64,000 nucleotides of DNA from the NCBI GenBank assembly GCA_050084515.1, contig CM114273.1:11346001-11410000 (forward strand), read 5' to 3'. Position numbers and translations under genes: made by a program. Source of the stretch: Blasia pusilla. Taxonomy: Eukaryota > Marchantiophyta > Marchantiopsida > Blasiales. The notes beneath the pieces were generated by a model. The model had not been told where the DNA came from, did not search any database, and saw nothing but the letters and a program-made list of their open reading frames with translations. Below, in pieces: positions 49,326 to 61,987 of this stretch (positions are counted from its first letter, which is position 1; every line of letters starts with the position of its first letter).

Positions 49326-50891
49326 AAGAGCTTGGTGTGAGAGAGAATGAAGGAAGGAGAGAGAGAGAGGGAGCGCACATCATGGAGAGCTTGTTGATGG
49401 AGAGATTTGAACGATTTACAAAATTGGAGATATTTTGGTAATTCTCATCTCCTTATGTGGATTCTATGAGTTAGCATAGGATTATATGTGTTTGTGGGTA
49501 CGTTGGATGACAACGATGCATGTTATGTATGCGCGTTGTATAGATGTTGAAATCATCATAGAAAAGAATCATCATGTTCACTCTAATTATCTCATTGATT
49601 ATATCTCTTTCCAATTTTCCATTTGATTTAAGTAGGTTTCAATTTCTTATTCAACCAAATTTTATTATAATTATTAAAAAAATTCAAAGTCAAACTTTGA
49701 AGAAGATTAACATTTACTTGCATATTCTTCTATTTTCCCGTGGGAAATTGTATGTAACATTATTATTAACAACCCTAAACAAAACCCAGTTGCACTCAAA
49801 AGATCCTTCCACTAGTTGTACGTTCCCGTTGGATTAAATCGAAGTTCGAAAATTGGCAATAATCAACCTCCCATAAGATCTTCCAGGGTTTTTGTTTCCT
49901 TTCCCGTAAGATCTTCCAGGGTTGCTGGTCTTGCGGCATGCATGCGTAAAGTAGACTAGTACTCTCCATCATTGCCACGCCACCAACGTGCTCTCAGGAT
50001 CTGATTCTCTCGGACTTTTGCGAAAATTGGAGCCTTACGGACCGGAATCACTGCCTACACTTCCACGTTAGTCCAAACGTCGTAGAAATCGTCTGTTGAA
50101 GATAGCCATTTGAGCGAGCTGGTTCAATGGTCGTCCACGTCCACAAGAACGACAAACAGTTTATATGTTAGGAAAGAACTGTAGCTCGAGCTCCAGTACC
50201 TTAATGCAACGCAGGAATCGAAGTTTCATGCATGATCGATCAGCTTTCGGCGGTGAAGACTTGTTTAGTCCTTACGTAACGCTCCTTGGCATTTATGTAA
50301 GATGAAACTAAGGATATTGGGTCCCTACATACTACGCAATATTACTAAAGACACCGGATCTTAGATCAGACAGAGCTGTGATCACTCGAGAGGTCTGGAG
50401 GAAACGTTCCAGCTCATCCAGGATTGATCCTGGGCAATTGATCCCCACATGTTCTGTATTCTTATGGATCGAGATGGATATTGACTCATTATTTTGGAAT
50501 TGATTGCAAATTTTATGGAAGTAGGCCCCTCCGCTCGATAAATATCTACACAGATACATCGATAAGATTGAATTCCGAACGAACTTATTCTAGGATTAAG
50601 TCGTGCCAGATCTAACGGTCAATTGAAATCGAGTGAAGCATATATACTGATCCGTTCTGAATCTCTGATCCTTGTGGAAGAATGCTGCGCTGGATCTCAA
50701 AGTCTAACTCGAACGTACGTATTGATTATAATGTCATTGATCGGATAGGACTCATAGTAACGTGTGCGCCTGCCAAATTAGCCTGATACGGGCAAGCGCA
50801 GGGCTCATCGTACGAATTACAATGATCGTGGCAAAATCCTATCGGGTTCGATAAGATCCAGGCCGTCTGAAAATCTATACTATTAACCAAG
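49326..50891. other. Intergenic region, nothing recognised
   Basis: A short GA-rich run at 49345-49372 adjoins the LTR. A near-direct repeat of AAGATCTTCCAGGGTT occurs at 49876-49891 and 49908-49923. The rest is balanced sequence without a supported gene. Confidence 0.45.
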
Positions 50892-51315
50892 CATGGGTTT
50901 ACTAAATAGGGAAAAAAAAGAAAAAAATGTTATAAGAAGTGAAACTTACTAGCATGATTATATTTTGAGTTGCTTGTCTTTGGGTGTTTGCTTTTAGCAA
51001 TCTGAGCTTGGATTATACTTGAATGGTGTATTGGTTGGCATCACTTTGGGATCAGCCCTTAGCCATATGATCTCGGACTATATTTTCATCAGTTTGGGAC
51101 ACATGGGTTTACAAAATAGGGGAAAAAAAGAAATTTTTTTTATAAGAAGTGAAGCTTACTAGCATGATTATTTTTTGTGTTGCTTGTTTTTGGGTGTTTG
51201 CTTTTAGCAATCTGAGCTTGGATTATACTTGAATGGTGTATCGGTTGGCATCACTTTGGGATCAGCCCTTAGCCATATGATCTCGGACTATATTTTCATC
51301 AGTTTGGGACACATG
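50892..51315. repeat. Tandem duplication, period 210 bp, two copies
   Basis: CATGGGTTTAC begins copies at 50892 and 51102. They share nearly all bases, with differences concentrated in the A/T homopolymer near the start of each. The sequence has no coding pattern. Confidence 0.92.
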
Positions 51316-52759
51316 TCAAAAGAATATTTGAGGGAGTGCACAAACATGTGTTGTGCATTGTGAGCACATTGTGACACCTTGTTTGATTTGAGGCTTGTTA
51401 AATGTAATAAATGTTTCTTACTCTTCCTCTCTTCACTACTTTGGAGAAGGAAGTGAAGGCTCAAGAGAGGTGGACCGACTACAAGTAGCCGGGAGGAAGA
51501 TCCAACGATGCCCGCAGCCGCGTCAATTTCGTTCCTAATCTACAGCCACATCTAATTCTGAATCTCCTGCTTCAAATCTATGGCCCGGAGCTCATGCTCC
51601 TGAATTGTTGTAGCCTGTTCATCTTCTCTCTTGCCATTGCCATTCATGATTCAGGCGACATTGAATTCAGGTAAGAAGGCGCATTTTTTTTTATTTCTAT
51701 TTTCTCTCTCTCTCTCTGAGTGCACGCAAGATCACTGGCAGTGATATGGCTCCGTGATGTTTATATTGGGACATCCGATAGATGAAAATGACGGGGGGTG
51801 TTAGATTTCCTCTCCTAAGACTAAAGCACGTGGAGATTATGTTTTTTCGATCAAACACAAACGATTCAATCGTGTGGACTAGTGTGTGTGAGGCAGAGGC
51901 CGATCCTTGGAAATCTCTCCATTGAGTGCAGATCCGAAGCAAAAAAGGGGTGCATATCGCTTTGCATTTTGTGTCATTTTCCGAGAACTTTTGGCACTCC
52001 CAAGTTTTAAGGGCCGGAGGCATACCCACTGAATGCGAGGGATGGACGAAGTTCTTCTAACAATGTGTGCATAACTATACATAATTCCAAGTTTTGGAGA
52101 AAAATCCAACTTAGGGTGATTGGGAGCTTGATTGCATGTAGAAAAATATAAATTCCTTTTTAGAAGGTTTTATTTATGTGCAAAAAGTTGGCGTTGGTGC
52201 ATCACACAAGCATTCTTACTAGTATATACTATAATGAGAGAAGGGGGTTACTTAATGGGGTAATTTTTTTCCCAAAGAATTGAAGCTCCTCCTTAAGTAG
52301 GTAGACGTCTCAATTTACCTCTTAGAGATAAAATAGCACAAAATATTTGAGGGCAAGCGGAACTCACTACAGACCTATATTTGAATTCAGATTTGATTTC
52401 ATCTCAAATAAGTAATAAAAGTGAGGAACTGAAGTGGCCATTTGCTTTGGGATAAACGTCAAAACAATATTCAAAGTGTTATTTGTGCTCTATACAACGA
52501 CACGTCTTAATGCCTTATCAATAGAAACTCACACCTACAAGCATCTGAGCTGCTTCGGTGCAAGTAAATGTTTGGCTTTCGTTACTATGTAGAAGGAAGT
52601 GGAGGCAAAATATGGGGAGCTACCGTTCTAAGAGAGGAGGGAGTGGAATTGCAGCGAAAGCGATGAGACAAGACAAGATAAACCCTATTTTGTACTCTTG
52701 TGGATACCTTCAAGTTTTGAGTATATAAAGAGGAGGGAACTTCAAGGGTTCATCACTTT
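51316..52759. other. Intergenic region, nothing recognised
   Basis: Contains a CT-rich run at about 51700-51720. Open frames are short and lack recognisable motifs. Confidence 0.4.
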
Positions 52760-53600
52760 CAACTTCATTTCTTGAGTCTCCCTTGTTACTCTTGAGTGGA
52801 TGTAATTGGGTTTGCTTATTCTTCCAAAGAGAGTGGATTATCCCTCTTGGGAGAGTGACTTGGCTAAGATCTATTCTTTCAAGAGTTTCGAGAGTCACAT
52901 ATGTGTGGAGATGGTTATTTGGAGAGACTTGTCATCTTAGGGGAGTTCTTGTCAAACTAGGGATAGTGGATGGTTTTTGGCTTGTTAGCTTTCCAATGAA
53001 AGTTGAGTACCCTTCTTGGAAGAGCAACTCTAATAAAACTCATTCTTGAGGAGAATAGATAATGTTCGTCAATCTTGGATAGGGATGAAGCACAAGTCGT
53101 ACCTGATCATTCTTTTTCTCAACCTATACCACGTAATGGTTCTCTTTGTATATAAGCATTCATTTACTCGCTATCTAGTCTACCACTTTGGAGAGGCATT
53201 CATGAACCAAGTCATGCCATCTCAAACTCCAAGGATACTTCCTATTGTCACGTACGGAAGGACATGGGATTGTAATTTTTATGTTCTTATATAGCCATCT
53301 ATGGATGTTAATAGGCGTGCTTGAGTAGGATTTAACACTAGTTGTGTCATTTTTCTTGTGTACAAGTGTAAGTAGGTTTACATGGACTTCATAGTTGGGA
53401 ATTTCGTGGTTAGATCTTATGAAGAAGTGATTTCCTTGGCACTATCATTCATGATTCTTGTCGTGAGAGAATGGAGATTTTCTATAGTAATTCTGTAATG
53501 AAAAGGAGAACTTCTTAGAGATTTCACCTTGCATCAACGTTTGCCACAGCTAGAAGATCCGCCCTTATTCAAAGAAAAGCTCTCGACGTGACAAATAGTG
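52760..53600 (+). repeat. LTR-like sequence of element F
   Basis: Diverged but collinear with 22950-23812. It precedes a plus-strand gag remnant, the position expected for a 5' LTR and leader. Ends, primer site and target duplication were not resolved. Confidence 0.5.
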
Positions 53601-53839
53601 CTTCTACTGAATTCTCTTTGAGGCGGTAGATTATGTTTTGCAAGTTGAGGTTTCATCAAGATGACTTCTTTGGATGGTGCTTCATCAATAGGAATTGAGG
53701 GAGCTGAGGATCTTTTTCGAACGTTGACAACATTATTGAGCTAACAAAGCGGAATTCACATGGAAAAGCAAAGATAAATAAGTCCTCTCGAAGCAATTAA
53801 AATAAGTAGGGGAGGTTTGATGGGAGGAACATCATCAAG

Positions 53840-54760
53840 TGTGTTCAAGAGTATATTTTTGAGATGGAGGTAAATCGTTTTTCTGAAGGTGATACGGTGT
53901 CAAGTTTTTAATTAGCTTTAATGCCGGAGATTTGTAGTCATATGAAAAAATTGAGAGCTAAAAATCCAACCTTGTGGGAGGAGTATGAGAAATTTTTGAA
54001 AGGAGAATTCTTCCATGCTGATGTGGATTGGATGACCAAGAGGAGTTTCTTAGAATGGATAGAGCAACGCCTAGGGAAGGGAATGACTTTAATGAATTGT
54101 TGCGTGAGTTTGAGAAGTGGTTTTTTGAGTTAGCTGCTTCTAAAAACGCAAATCTTGACATGAGGAAAACCAAGCTATTCCTTAAGGCGGCTAATAAGAA
54201 TTTGGAGGACAATTTTTTTGTAATGGTGGCGGAAAGACCAAAGAAGAAGGTCTAAGCACAAATTGGAAGAAAGTGGAAGAAGTTGTTGCTATCCTCATAA
54301 AGGAAAGTCGGAGTAGAGGTAGAATCACAATATTCAAGTTAGGAATATCAATTCCAACTCCCTTGCCTAAGCCCGTCTCCACAAACCTCAAAGATTCTAC
54401 CATTGATGACTTGGTGAAAGATTTGAGAGCGTTAAGATGGTTGAGCTTAAACTTGATAAGAATCTTAGTGTTAGTGCTTCTTCAAGAAGTAGGAACTTTG
54501 TGAGGAGATGCATATGGTATGATAGTATTGAGCATAAACACTGGGAATATGAGTTCTCAAAAGCTCTTAGGAATGGAATTCTAAATTTCAAAGATGAAAA
54601 GACTCATTCAACATAGACTAGTATGCCGTTGAATGCAAATTTTGGGACCTTTGTAGTGAAGATCGAAGCACTTATTGGGTCTGTAGCTAAGAGTGAATTG
54701 TTACAATTTCCTCGAGAAGTGATGCTACAAGGGGTAGAAACTATTGCAGACTTATGATCT
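53840..54760 (+). pseudogene. gag remnant of an LTR retrotransposon (element F)
   Basis: Frame pieces MPEICSHMKKLRAKNPTLWEEYEKF and, after a frameshift, EGNDFNELLREFEKWFFEL followed by MRKTKLFLKAANKNLEDNFF look like a gag helical core. Further on (about 54500-54600) RCIWYDSIEHKHWEYEFSKAL and NGILNFKDEKTH fit a CCHC knuckle in which the second and last Cys are Tyr. No protease or RT follows before the sequence becomes unrecognisable at about 54770. Family not assigned. Confidence 0.6.
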
Positions 54761-54769
54761 TCCTATGGA

Positions 54770-56439
54770 TAGACATGTCCAAATGGGCTCGGATACTTGT
54801 ATCCCGCATCTAATCCCGCCAAGAGCCCTCCAAAGCCCAGCGCGTAGAGTCGGGCTCAGAGAGCCCTCACCCTTTGCGTTGCCTTGCTAGGGCTCACGAT
54901 AGGCACGTAACTAGGCCCACACAGCGAGATTGGCTCCCATTGGGCGGTCTCAAGCCCCCACCGAGTCTCCATGGCGGGCTAGGGATTGGTAGGGAGCTCC
55001 CGATGAGCCTGCCTATAGCTCTAATGTGAATCATTGGCATTAGGCTCCACCAACCGCTTCTCATGGTAGATGAGGTGTAGGGTGAGATAGTATCGAGGCC
55101 TTAGAGGGGTCTTGTACTTCCCTATTTTGAGAGGTCATATGTGACGTGCTCTTAGGAGGTGACCTACAAGTGTAGGTCTCCCGTCCCTTTATGAGGAGTG
55201 GCAACCTTGGAGAGGTTGACCTTCCCAGCCATATATGGCTCCATGTGGACCTATAGGGTCGTGGGTTAGCTGGTAGTTGGTCTCATGGTGTAGTTGTTAG
55301 GGAGCTAGTATGTGTGTACTACAGGTTGGCAGTGATCTGCTAGGAGGGAGGTGACGTGTGTGTATAAGTCACCCATGGAGGTGCCCAAGAGGAATATACC
55401 TCGGATGAAGCTCATTTGGAGCTTATCTCCTTAGGATTGCAGACCCTTTTTGGGATTCGTGATACAGTGCGGCTTGCATGTATTGAGCCTAGATTCTCTC
55501 TTAAAGAGTGGACTAGGAGCAATCAATAAGGAAGATCACACATATTTTAGGAGTCCTTATGTACACTTTCTCTTGCTCTTACACCAGTGTGTATTTGATT
55601 CACGAATATGGTTGTTTTGATGAAGCACGGTTGATTGCAAATTCCATCATAGTTTATAGTGCGTATTCAACTTTATATCCTAAGGACATGCACATTGGTT
55701 CTCAATAGAAGAGAAAGTTGGACCCAATTTGTGGTGTATAGCACAATTGTGGTGTTGTGGGGTTTGCAAGAATTGCAAGCTAGTGCATCCTGACCATGTG
55801 GGAGGACATGGGGCAAAAGATTTTTTGAAATCAAAGTGAGATGTTCAAAATTGAGAAATCTGTGCAATGCGAGAGATTTTATAGGATTTGAAGAGGGGGA
55901 GGCTTCTCAATCCTGGTTGAGTTGCTCAAGAGTGGAGCAATTAAGGATCAGACTGCAAGGACGGAGTTCTTGAGATAATTTTGGTGAGGAAATCAATGTC
56001 AATTGTGATCTGATTGAGTGTTGGCAAGTCAACAAATGCGTGGGAACTTCGTTGTAGATTTTGAGTGAGGTGTGTTTGATTCTGGACCAAATCGGATGGA
56101 TGTTCGGCAAGAGGAAAATCAAGCAAGAAGCAAATGTAAGGAGGGCACAATGGTGTTTGATTGTGCAGGATTTTATGAGATCTGAATGCGTCATTGGAAA
56201 GATCGCAAAAAGTTGAGTCTAACAGTGAAAACGGGACTAGAAACGAAGCTCATTTGAGGAATATTCCAAAAAGATTCCCCACAACATCGTAGATTCCCTG
56301 AGATTAGCAAATCACCGATGTGGAAGGGTAGGAGAGAAGCGTTGGAGCGTTGGAGCTGTTGTGTGAGGCATCAAAACTTAAGTTTTGATAGACCTTGTTT
56401 GGAAAGTGAGAAGGAGTGAGGAGGAGGAGAGCTCTTTAT
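54770..56439. other. Unrecognised sequence, GC-rich then mixed
   Basis: 54770-55430 is GC-richer than its surroundings and has short internal near-repeats such as GAGAGCCCTC and GGCTC. It looks like repeat DNA but no second copy is visible in the window. 55430-56439 may belong to the 5' part of element E. Confidence 0.35.
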
Positions 56440-57560
56440 TCAATAGGAATTGAAGTTCCGATATCCCTTGTGGGTGAACGTGGTTCAAGCAAGGAGGAAG
56501 CTACCATGTAGCTTTCCCTCAATTAGAGGTTAGGAAGGTTTGGGTGCCGGTAGTGTTGAAGAACTAGCACCACTAGTTTGGAGCCGTTACTAGAGTGTAC
56601 CAAGGACTGCTAGCCACAGAGTTGGTGGAGTTGAGGGAGGCATGAGAACTTAAGTTCCAATTTAGGAGAGCCCTCCCAAGAGGCAATTTGAAGAAGAGCG
56701 GCGAAGTGGGAATTGGAATTGAAGTTCTGATTCAGCAGCAAGGGCCGAGTCATCTAAAGGGCGCGGCACAGCAAGGATGATAAGGAGCTGCAAAAGGAGA
56801 TTTGGAACTCAAGTTCCAATTCAAGCACAGTTGAGCCAAGGCGTGGTTCAACTGCATGGTGGTCATCTCGATGGTGTAGCAGAGCTTGGCACGGCAGGAG
56901 TGACAAGGAAGCAAGGAGGATTTGGAACTCAAGTTCCAATTCTATCTCAGTTGGAGATCAATGAAGAGTCTCAACTATGTTGACTACTACGACGTGGCAC
57001 AATACGGCGGCGTAGGGAAGTGAAGTGAGGAGGCAATTGGAACTTCGATTCCAATTCTGCTCTTCACTTGCGGGTCTTCTCTACACTCTACAAGGAGGTG
57101 GAGAGGATAGGAACGAGGCAATCGGAACTCTAGTTCCCATTCCACTCCTCAATTGTGTTGGGTTCTCTCTACAGGGAGGTGGAGAGGATAGTGAAGGCAA
57201 TCGGAACTTAAGTTCTGATCTACTTTGGCGTGGACCCAAGAAGTGAGGTCGGAAATACTCTCAATTTTAGCACGGCGTTCAGAGGAAGGAGAGAAGAATG
57301 GGAACCTCCGCGGATTCTGATGTGGGGTGCGGCTCTTCTTCAAGCGCGGCGAGAGGAAAGAGGAAGAATCGAAACTGTGGTTCCTATTTCACGGTTTGTT
57401 CAAGTGGGCGCGGCTTCTTCTATCAGGTGTGGCGCGGGGCCACATGTAAAGCAGAAGGGAGGAGTGAGCAATTGGAACTTCAATTCCAATTCTGTCATTC
57501 TTACGGTGAAGTCAGGAAGGAAGGAGTGAGGCAAAGCATTCGAAACTGAAGTTCCAATTC
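56440..57560. repeat. Array of about 11 imperfect palindromes (GGAAC-N4-GTTCC type)
   Basis: Versions of GGAACTCAAGTTCC, usually followed by AATT, recur near 56452, 56648, 56715, 56803, 56925, 57039, 57123, 57204, 57362, 57474 and 57543. The spacing is roughly 70-160 bases and the intervening sequence is variable. The array ends just upstream of the leader of element E. Confidence 0.7.
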
Positions 57561-57669
57561 CGCTTTAAGGCGGAAGAGGTGTCGAAGGTGCAAGTGGGCG
57601 TGAGAGGCATCAAAGTTGCGAGGCGCCAGCGAGCCAACATGCTGGCGAGCGTGAGGACTTGGCAAGCTG

Positions 57670-58775
57670 GTGCTGATCTAGTTCAACATAACTTCCAGGT
57701 CACCCATCCTAGTACTATTCTTCCAGAGTGTGCTTAATTAGTGAATTCTTTTGCATGTTGTGTTACCAACACATCTACAGGGAAGTGATAACTAGTTGTT
57801 GCACAAAGGGGAATTTACTCACTTACCTTGATGCTTACCAAGATGTTAAGGGTAATTTTTGGGTGACACACATATTGTTAGTGCGTTGGTGAGTGCACCG
57901 CGCTACCACGACTATTGTAGAGAACTTGGTGGGATGGATGTATACCACACTAGTTGGGAGTGACTTAGTGTGCAGACTATTTGTCGAGTGTTGATCTCAA
58001 GTGAGATAAGCGGGGGCGTGTCCACAATTTGGGCATTGTCTAGTGTAGAGTTTGTGGCTCAAGAGTGAGTCATAGTAGTTTGCAGGTTTCACCACAGCGC
58101 ATCCACAAAGTATTGGGGAGCGTGGTAGTAGTAGAAGTGGCAGAGAATTTACACGGAGTGAGGCTAGGTTTCGAGGGTTTCCACACGAGGAACCACCTCA
58201 GCCGCAAGTTATAATTACTCCAAAGGTGACGTCAATGGATTTTGAGTTACCCAAGAGGGCACGGAGTGCCGCGAGTGTTGCCACATTGTTGTTGTGGAAC
58301 ATGGATGATCGCGATACTTACGGGTCCACGAGGAGACCCCGACGGTTCTTATGATGAGCCATAGTGGGAACCATAGAGTTGGATGATTTTATGGAGGAGT
58401 TTGATAGTTGCACAACAAACACGATTTGACCCCTTTATGGCTTGGAAGGCCCTTTTTCAGCATCTGGAGGGCCCTCCCATGGATGATAATCATGAGTTTC
58501 AGATTCTCCATGAGGCGGAGATTGAGGCATGAAGACTATTTTGGTCTCTAGGATATGTGTCCCTCATAGGGCATGCGATGTATGATGTGACGGCTACAGT
58601 AGCACCCACTAACCGCACAAAGGAGACACTTGGAGGAGTTTTCGACCCGAGTCTTATGAGTGTGACCAACCGCGTAACACCCGCGTTCAACCTGTTGGTT
58701 GAGTTCTTCCGAGAGTTGGGGAGTAGCAATCAAGGGGTGAGGACGGACAAGCTGCAGGATGGACCATATGAAATT
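57670..58775 (+). pseudogene. Leader and gag fragment of element E, plus-strand relative of A/B
   Basis: 57685-57745 aligns with the leader of B near 48000-48060 (CAGGTCACCCAT and the following segment). Translated gag pieces match A and B in order: LLWNMDDRDTYG, GTIELDDFMEEFDSC, FQHLEGPPMDDNHEF, FWSLGYVSLIG and VEFFRELGSSNQGVRTDK. In-frame stops occur near 58353 and 58530, and similarity ends at about 58775. It is more diverged from A/B than those are from each other. Orientation is opposite to A, B and D. Confidence 0.72.
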
Positions 58776-59508
58776 CTCCAAAACTCTTACCCAATTCCCA
58801 GAAATGCCATGTGTGGCGTCACAGAGACAATTAGTCTCTCTTCCACCCAATTTCACAAAGTTTGTCTTAAGCCGACACCATTCATCATGGGGCAATTCAG
58901 GGGATGCCATGATGTAGGCTACAATCCCTGCAAAAAGAGAGGTTGGCATCGTACCCTCAAGATCATACCCGATGCGCATCCGTGTGAGGTCTCATGACAC
59001 ATTAACACTTTAGAGACACCGCCACTTGGGAGTGGGGGAAGCTCAACAATTCTCATTTTGGTACTGTGTTGCAAATGGTTTTCCATGATGGACTACCTAG
59101 CTCTAAAGCTATACTTGCATGATTGGATATGGCAATGGATGAAGAATGAATAGAGAATTCCACCTGCAACCACACACATCCTAATCAAGACCCTAATCAC
59201 AAGAGTCTTTTAGAAACCACCACAATTACATTTCATTCTTCCCAAACATGTCTAATGCATAATGTTGATACAAAACCTGATATTATATAGTTTTGCAATT
59301 ATGGCCGTTCGATTAAAATTTCAAAAGATTGGAACTCTCAAAATCACAAGGTAGGTAATGACGAGTCTATAGGAAATCATACCATCTACCTAGTAAGCAT
59401 GTTTAGAGCCTTGACCCTCTTTATATCAGAAGGGGCTACCCTGTACTCTCCACCAAAATGCCACGAAATTTTGTTCAGACACGAATCTCTCATCCGCCAA
59501 CCTGAAAA
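58776..59508. other. Unrecognised sequence between elements
   Basis: Open frames persist on both strands to about 58997 but show no known motif. From 59000 on there is nothing to report. Confidence 0.4.
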
Positions 59509-60183
59509 TCAAATCCATGAAATATGATCTCTCAAAGGAGTCTGAAGTGTGGGATCAACTTTGTGTTGGTGGCAATACAACCACCATCTATCCTCACCAC
59601 ATGCAGCATGGTCATACATAATCCGATCGCATGCATAACCCTTGCTCATAGCCTTCTTCAAGCAAGTCCAATGCCATGCAGTGGGGCACCTAGGACAATA
59701 GACCATGTCCTCCCACAACTCCTCATCATGCTTATGGCATTCTGGGCAATAATGCATGGGGCAAGACTCCACGCTCGTAGGCAAACAAGTAAAGCAAAAA
59801 AACCTCACACAAAAGATATCTGGGCACTTTCTCACACGAACCCCAGAATCCTCGCTCTCTGCAAAACTCCCCTCTAGACCATACTTGGCACACTTGGCAA
59901 TTTTCTTCACACAATCCTGGCACATCTAGCTCCCCTCGTGGTTTGGTGGGAGGTTGACCCCTGGACAAGAGTTCTCTATAGCCCCTGTTGATTCTGCAGT
60001 TGCATGGAAGTGTCTGGCACAAGTCCCGTCGCAAACAACAAGGTCTTCCCCATCATCACAGATTGCACAAATGTGGGCTGCCTTCTGCAGAACCTGGAGT
60101 GCACTATATGGCGCATAAGTGCTCACCTTGGGGGTTTTCTTGGCCTGGTATTTCGGCGTGCCATCCTTGTACGTTGGTTACTC
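59509..60183 (-). pseudogene. EDM2-like PHD-finger fragment
   Basis: After YKDGTPKYQAKKTP the frame reads HICAICDDGEDLVVCDGTC, ARHFHATAES and SCPGVNLPP. An in-frame TAG (59926-59928) interrupts it. It resumes MCQDCVKKIAKCAKYG, PDIFCVRFFCFTCLP, MHYCPECH, MVYCPRCPTAWHWTCL and WWLYCHQHKVDPTLQTPLRDHI. The order of Cys/His pairs and the final YCxxHxxD...TPxRDH segment match the PHD region of plant EDM2, a chromatin regulator that controls intronic heterochromatin and transposon silencing. The SET-like and methyltransferase-like parts of full EDM2 are absent. The upstream edge near 60183 looks like a splice acceptor, but a TAA follows, so a functional exon is unlikely. It could also be a captured gene fragment. 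Confidence 0.7.
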
Positions 60184-60641
60184 CTACATTTCGAGACAAA
60201 AGACAATAAGATTACTATTAGGTGTAGAAATTCAATGGATATTGAATGTCCATGATTCAGGCATGGAAAACAAAAGCTTAAAAATGGATTTCAGTGGATG
60301 TGGAGGTTACCTATAACCTTCACAATACTCTGATTTCCTCCTGTCAATCCTTTGGTACTTGTACATAGAACAAGTTAAAGTTAAGTAGCATAAGAAGCAA
60401 TTTTTTCTACATAAATCATTACTTCTTATCGATTATTTGGTTGCATACATCCCCATAATAGCGTCTTTTATCGTCCAAGGTCAAGAGTGTACACACACCA
60501 TGGCCCCTCAAAATAAGCCCAATTCCATCAATGAAGAAAAATAACGATGACTCAATCAATGACTAGCAAAAATGGATCCTCTTATTGTCTTATTGTTTAT
60601 AGTTACAAATGTTACCCATTGGCCATATGAAGGGCCTCAAG

Positions 60642-61335
60642 TTAGGCTACGGATCTAACTCGTTGCCATACTGCAGCATCACGACATATTTTTAGGCAAC
60701 ATATGCAAACTTTCCTTGAAATTGTTCTACGACTTGAGCGAATGCATACTAAGTTCCCCGGGGTGACAACTTCCCAAGTATTACAATACTCAAGAATAAC
60801 CTCTACCGTGTGGCCACCCATAGAACGCGCATATTCAATGCTGGCTCGTGCCTTCCTAACCATGGGATGATCCTCCCTAGGGAGAATCCCCCCCTGCATC
60901 ATGATAGATATGAAGAGTGACTTTGCGGGTGACCCCAAGCATTAGCCATGCTAATAGTGCTCCTCTATCCTCCCTCCACATAACAATGTCTACAAATCAC
61001 ACATATATGTGGCGATCTTCTAAGCGGAATAGCCAATTCCTAGTCTACCTTTGTTGCCTATTTGGGGTCCAATAACGCTCAGAGTAAGCATGAAAGTAAC
61101 AAATGTTTGCCCTTGCAGATTCTGGGAGGGCAAGGACACGGTCCAAAAGACTAGTAGGCCTGCTTATGGTAAAGATCTTGACCTTCACTTCAAAAGGAAA
61201 GCTCCTTAATCTGGACAAAAAGTACCCTGAGTCGTTTTGAACCATTGGTTGAAACGAAACACCCGCCATCACTCTGATGCCATCCAGAGACATGAAGGAT
61301 GTTACATTCCTAAGACTTCTCTCTCCCTGGTGCAC
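60642..61335 (-). pseudogene. Unrecognised coding remnants upstream of the EDM2-like fragment
   Basis: 61045-61335 reads MHQGERSLRNVTSFMSLDGI, VSFQPMVQNDSGYFLSRLRSF and LLDRVLALPESARANICYFH. 60642-60938 has HPMVRKARASIEYARSMGG and VILEYCNTWEVV. They lie on the same strand as the PHD fragment and could be its more N-terminal exons, but I cannot match them to EDM2 with confidence. Stops lie between them. Confidence 0.3.
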
Positions 61336-61900
61336 AAGGCTACAACTTCCCGGTATTTAATGACAACAAAACTTCTCACTCCATTCAAGTGAATACCCTA
61401 AATGTTTACTAAAGTACAAAAGAGTAGTTCAAAACTAAGTATACGAAGAAGTCACCATACAGATCGTCCACCTTTCCTTCAAGTATCCACCTATGGATCT
61501 TTTCATGGATTGGTACAAGGGATCTCTAATATTGAGGAGGGATTGTTTTTGTACACGAGATTTTTGTTATTGCACTATATGACGCACATGTCCATTAAGA
61601 TATCCAATAAGTTTATACGAAAAAAACCTATGAATTTCAATTAGATTTCATATCTTTTTAACTGCGTCCAAGGAAAACGTAGCTTCCAGATTTTTTATAC
61701 CTGCTTACTATATGCTCTGACTCCTTCAAAGCTCTACCAACCAACAACGATTATAAAATCTGACCGTTCTCTTTTCCAAAAGGCTTGTCGTCCGGCGTGA
61801 AACTTGAACTTGTTTGTTTGATATCAAAACTTGGAGTGGAACCCCTCCAAGTTCTAACACTTGAATCTCTGCACCAACACTTTATGGTCAGCACTCATAC

Positions 61901-61904
<4 letters not shown>

Positions 61905-61975
<71 letters not shown>

Positions 61976-61987
61976 AAGAGAGAGAGA
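61905..61987. repeat. (GA)n microsatellite
   Basis: An uninterrupted AG run from 61905 to about 61970, then AAAGAAAGAG and a short AG tail. The long Arg-Glu frame across it is an artefact of the repeat. Confidence 0.97.

Noticed and set aside
50830-50865. GGTTCGATAAGATCC as a tRNA T-arm
   Set aside because: No matching acceptor stem, D-arm or anticodon arm could be found upstream.
53322-53345. AACACTAGTTGTGTC as the left CACTA terminus matching 62742
   Set aside because: Only the CACTAGT core agrees. The following bases do not match GTAGAAAAGAGG.
57025-57549. Overlapping plus-strand frames of 70-100 residues
   Set aside because: They are made of the palindrome array and its spacers. No motif, and the frames shift freely.
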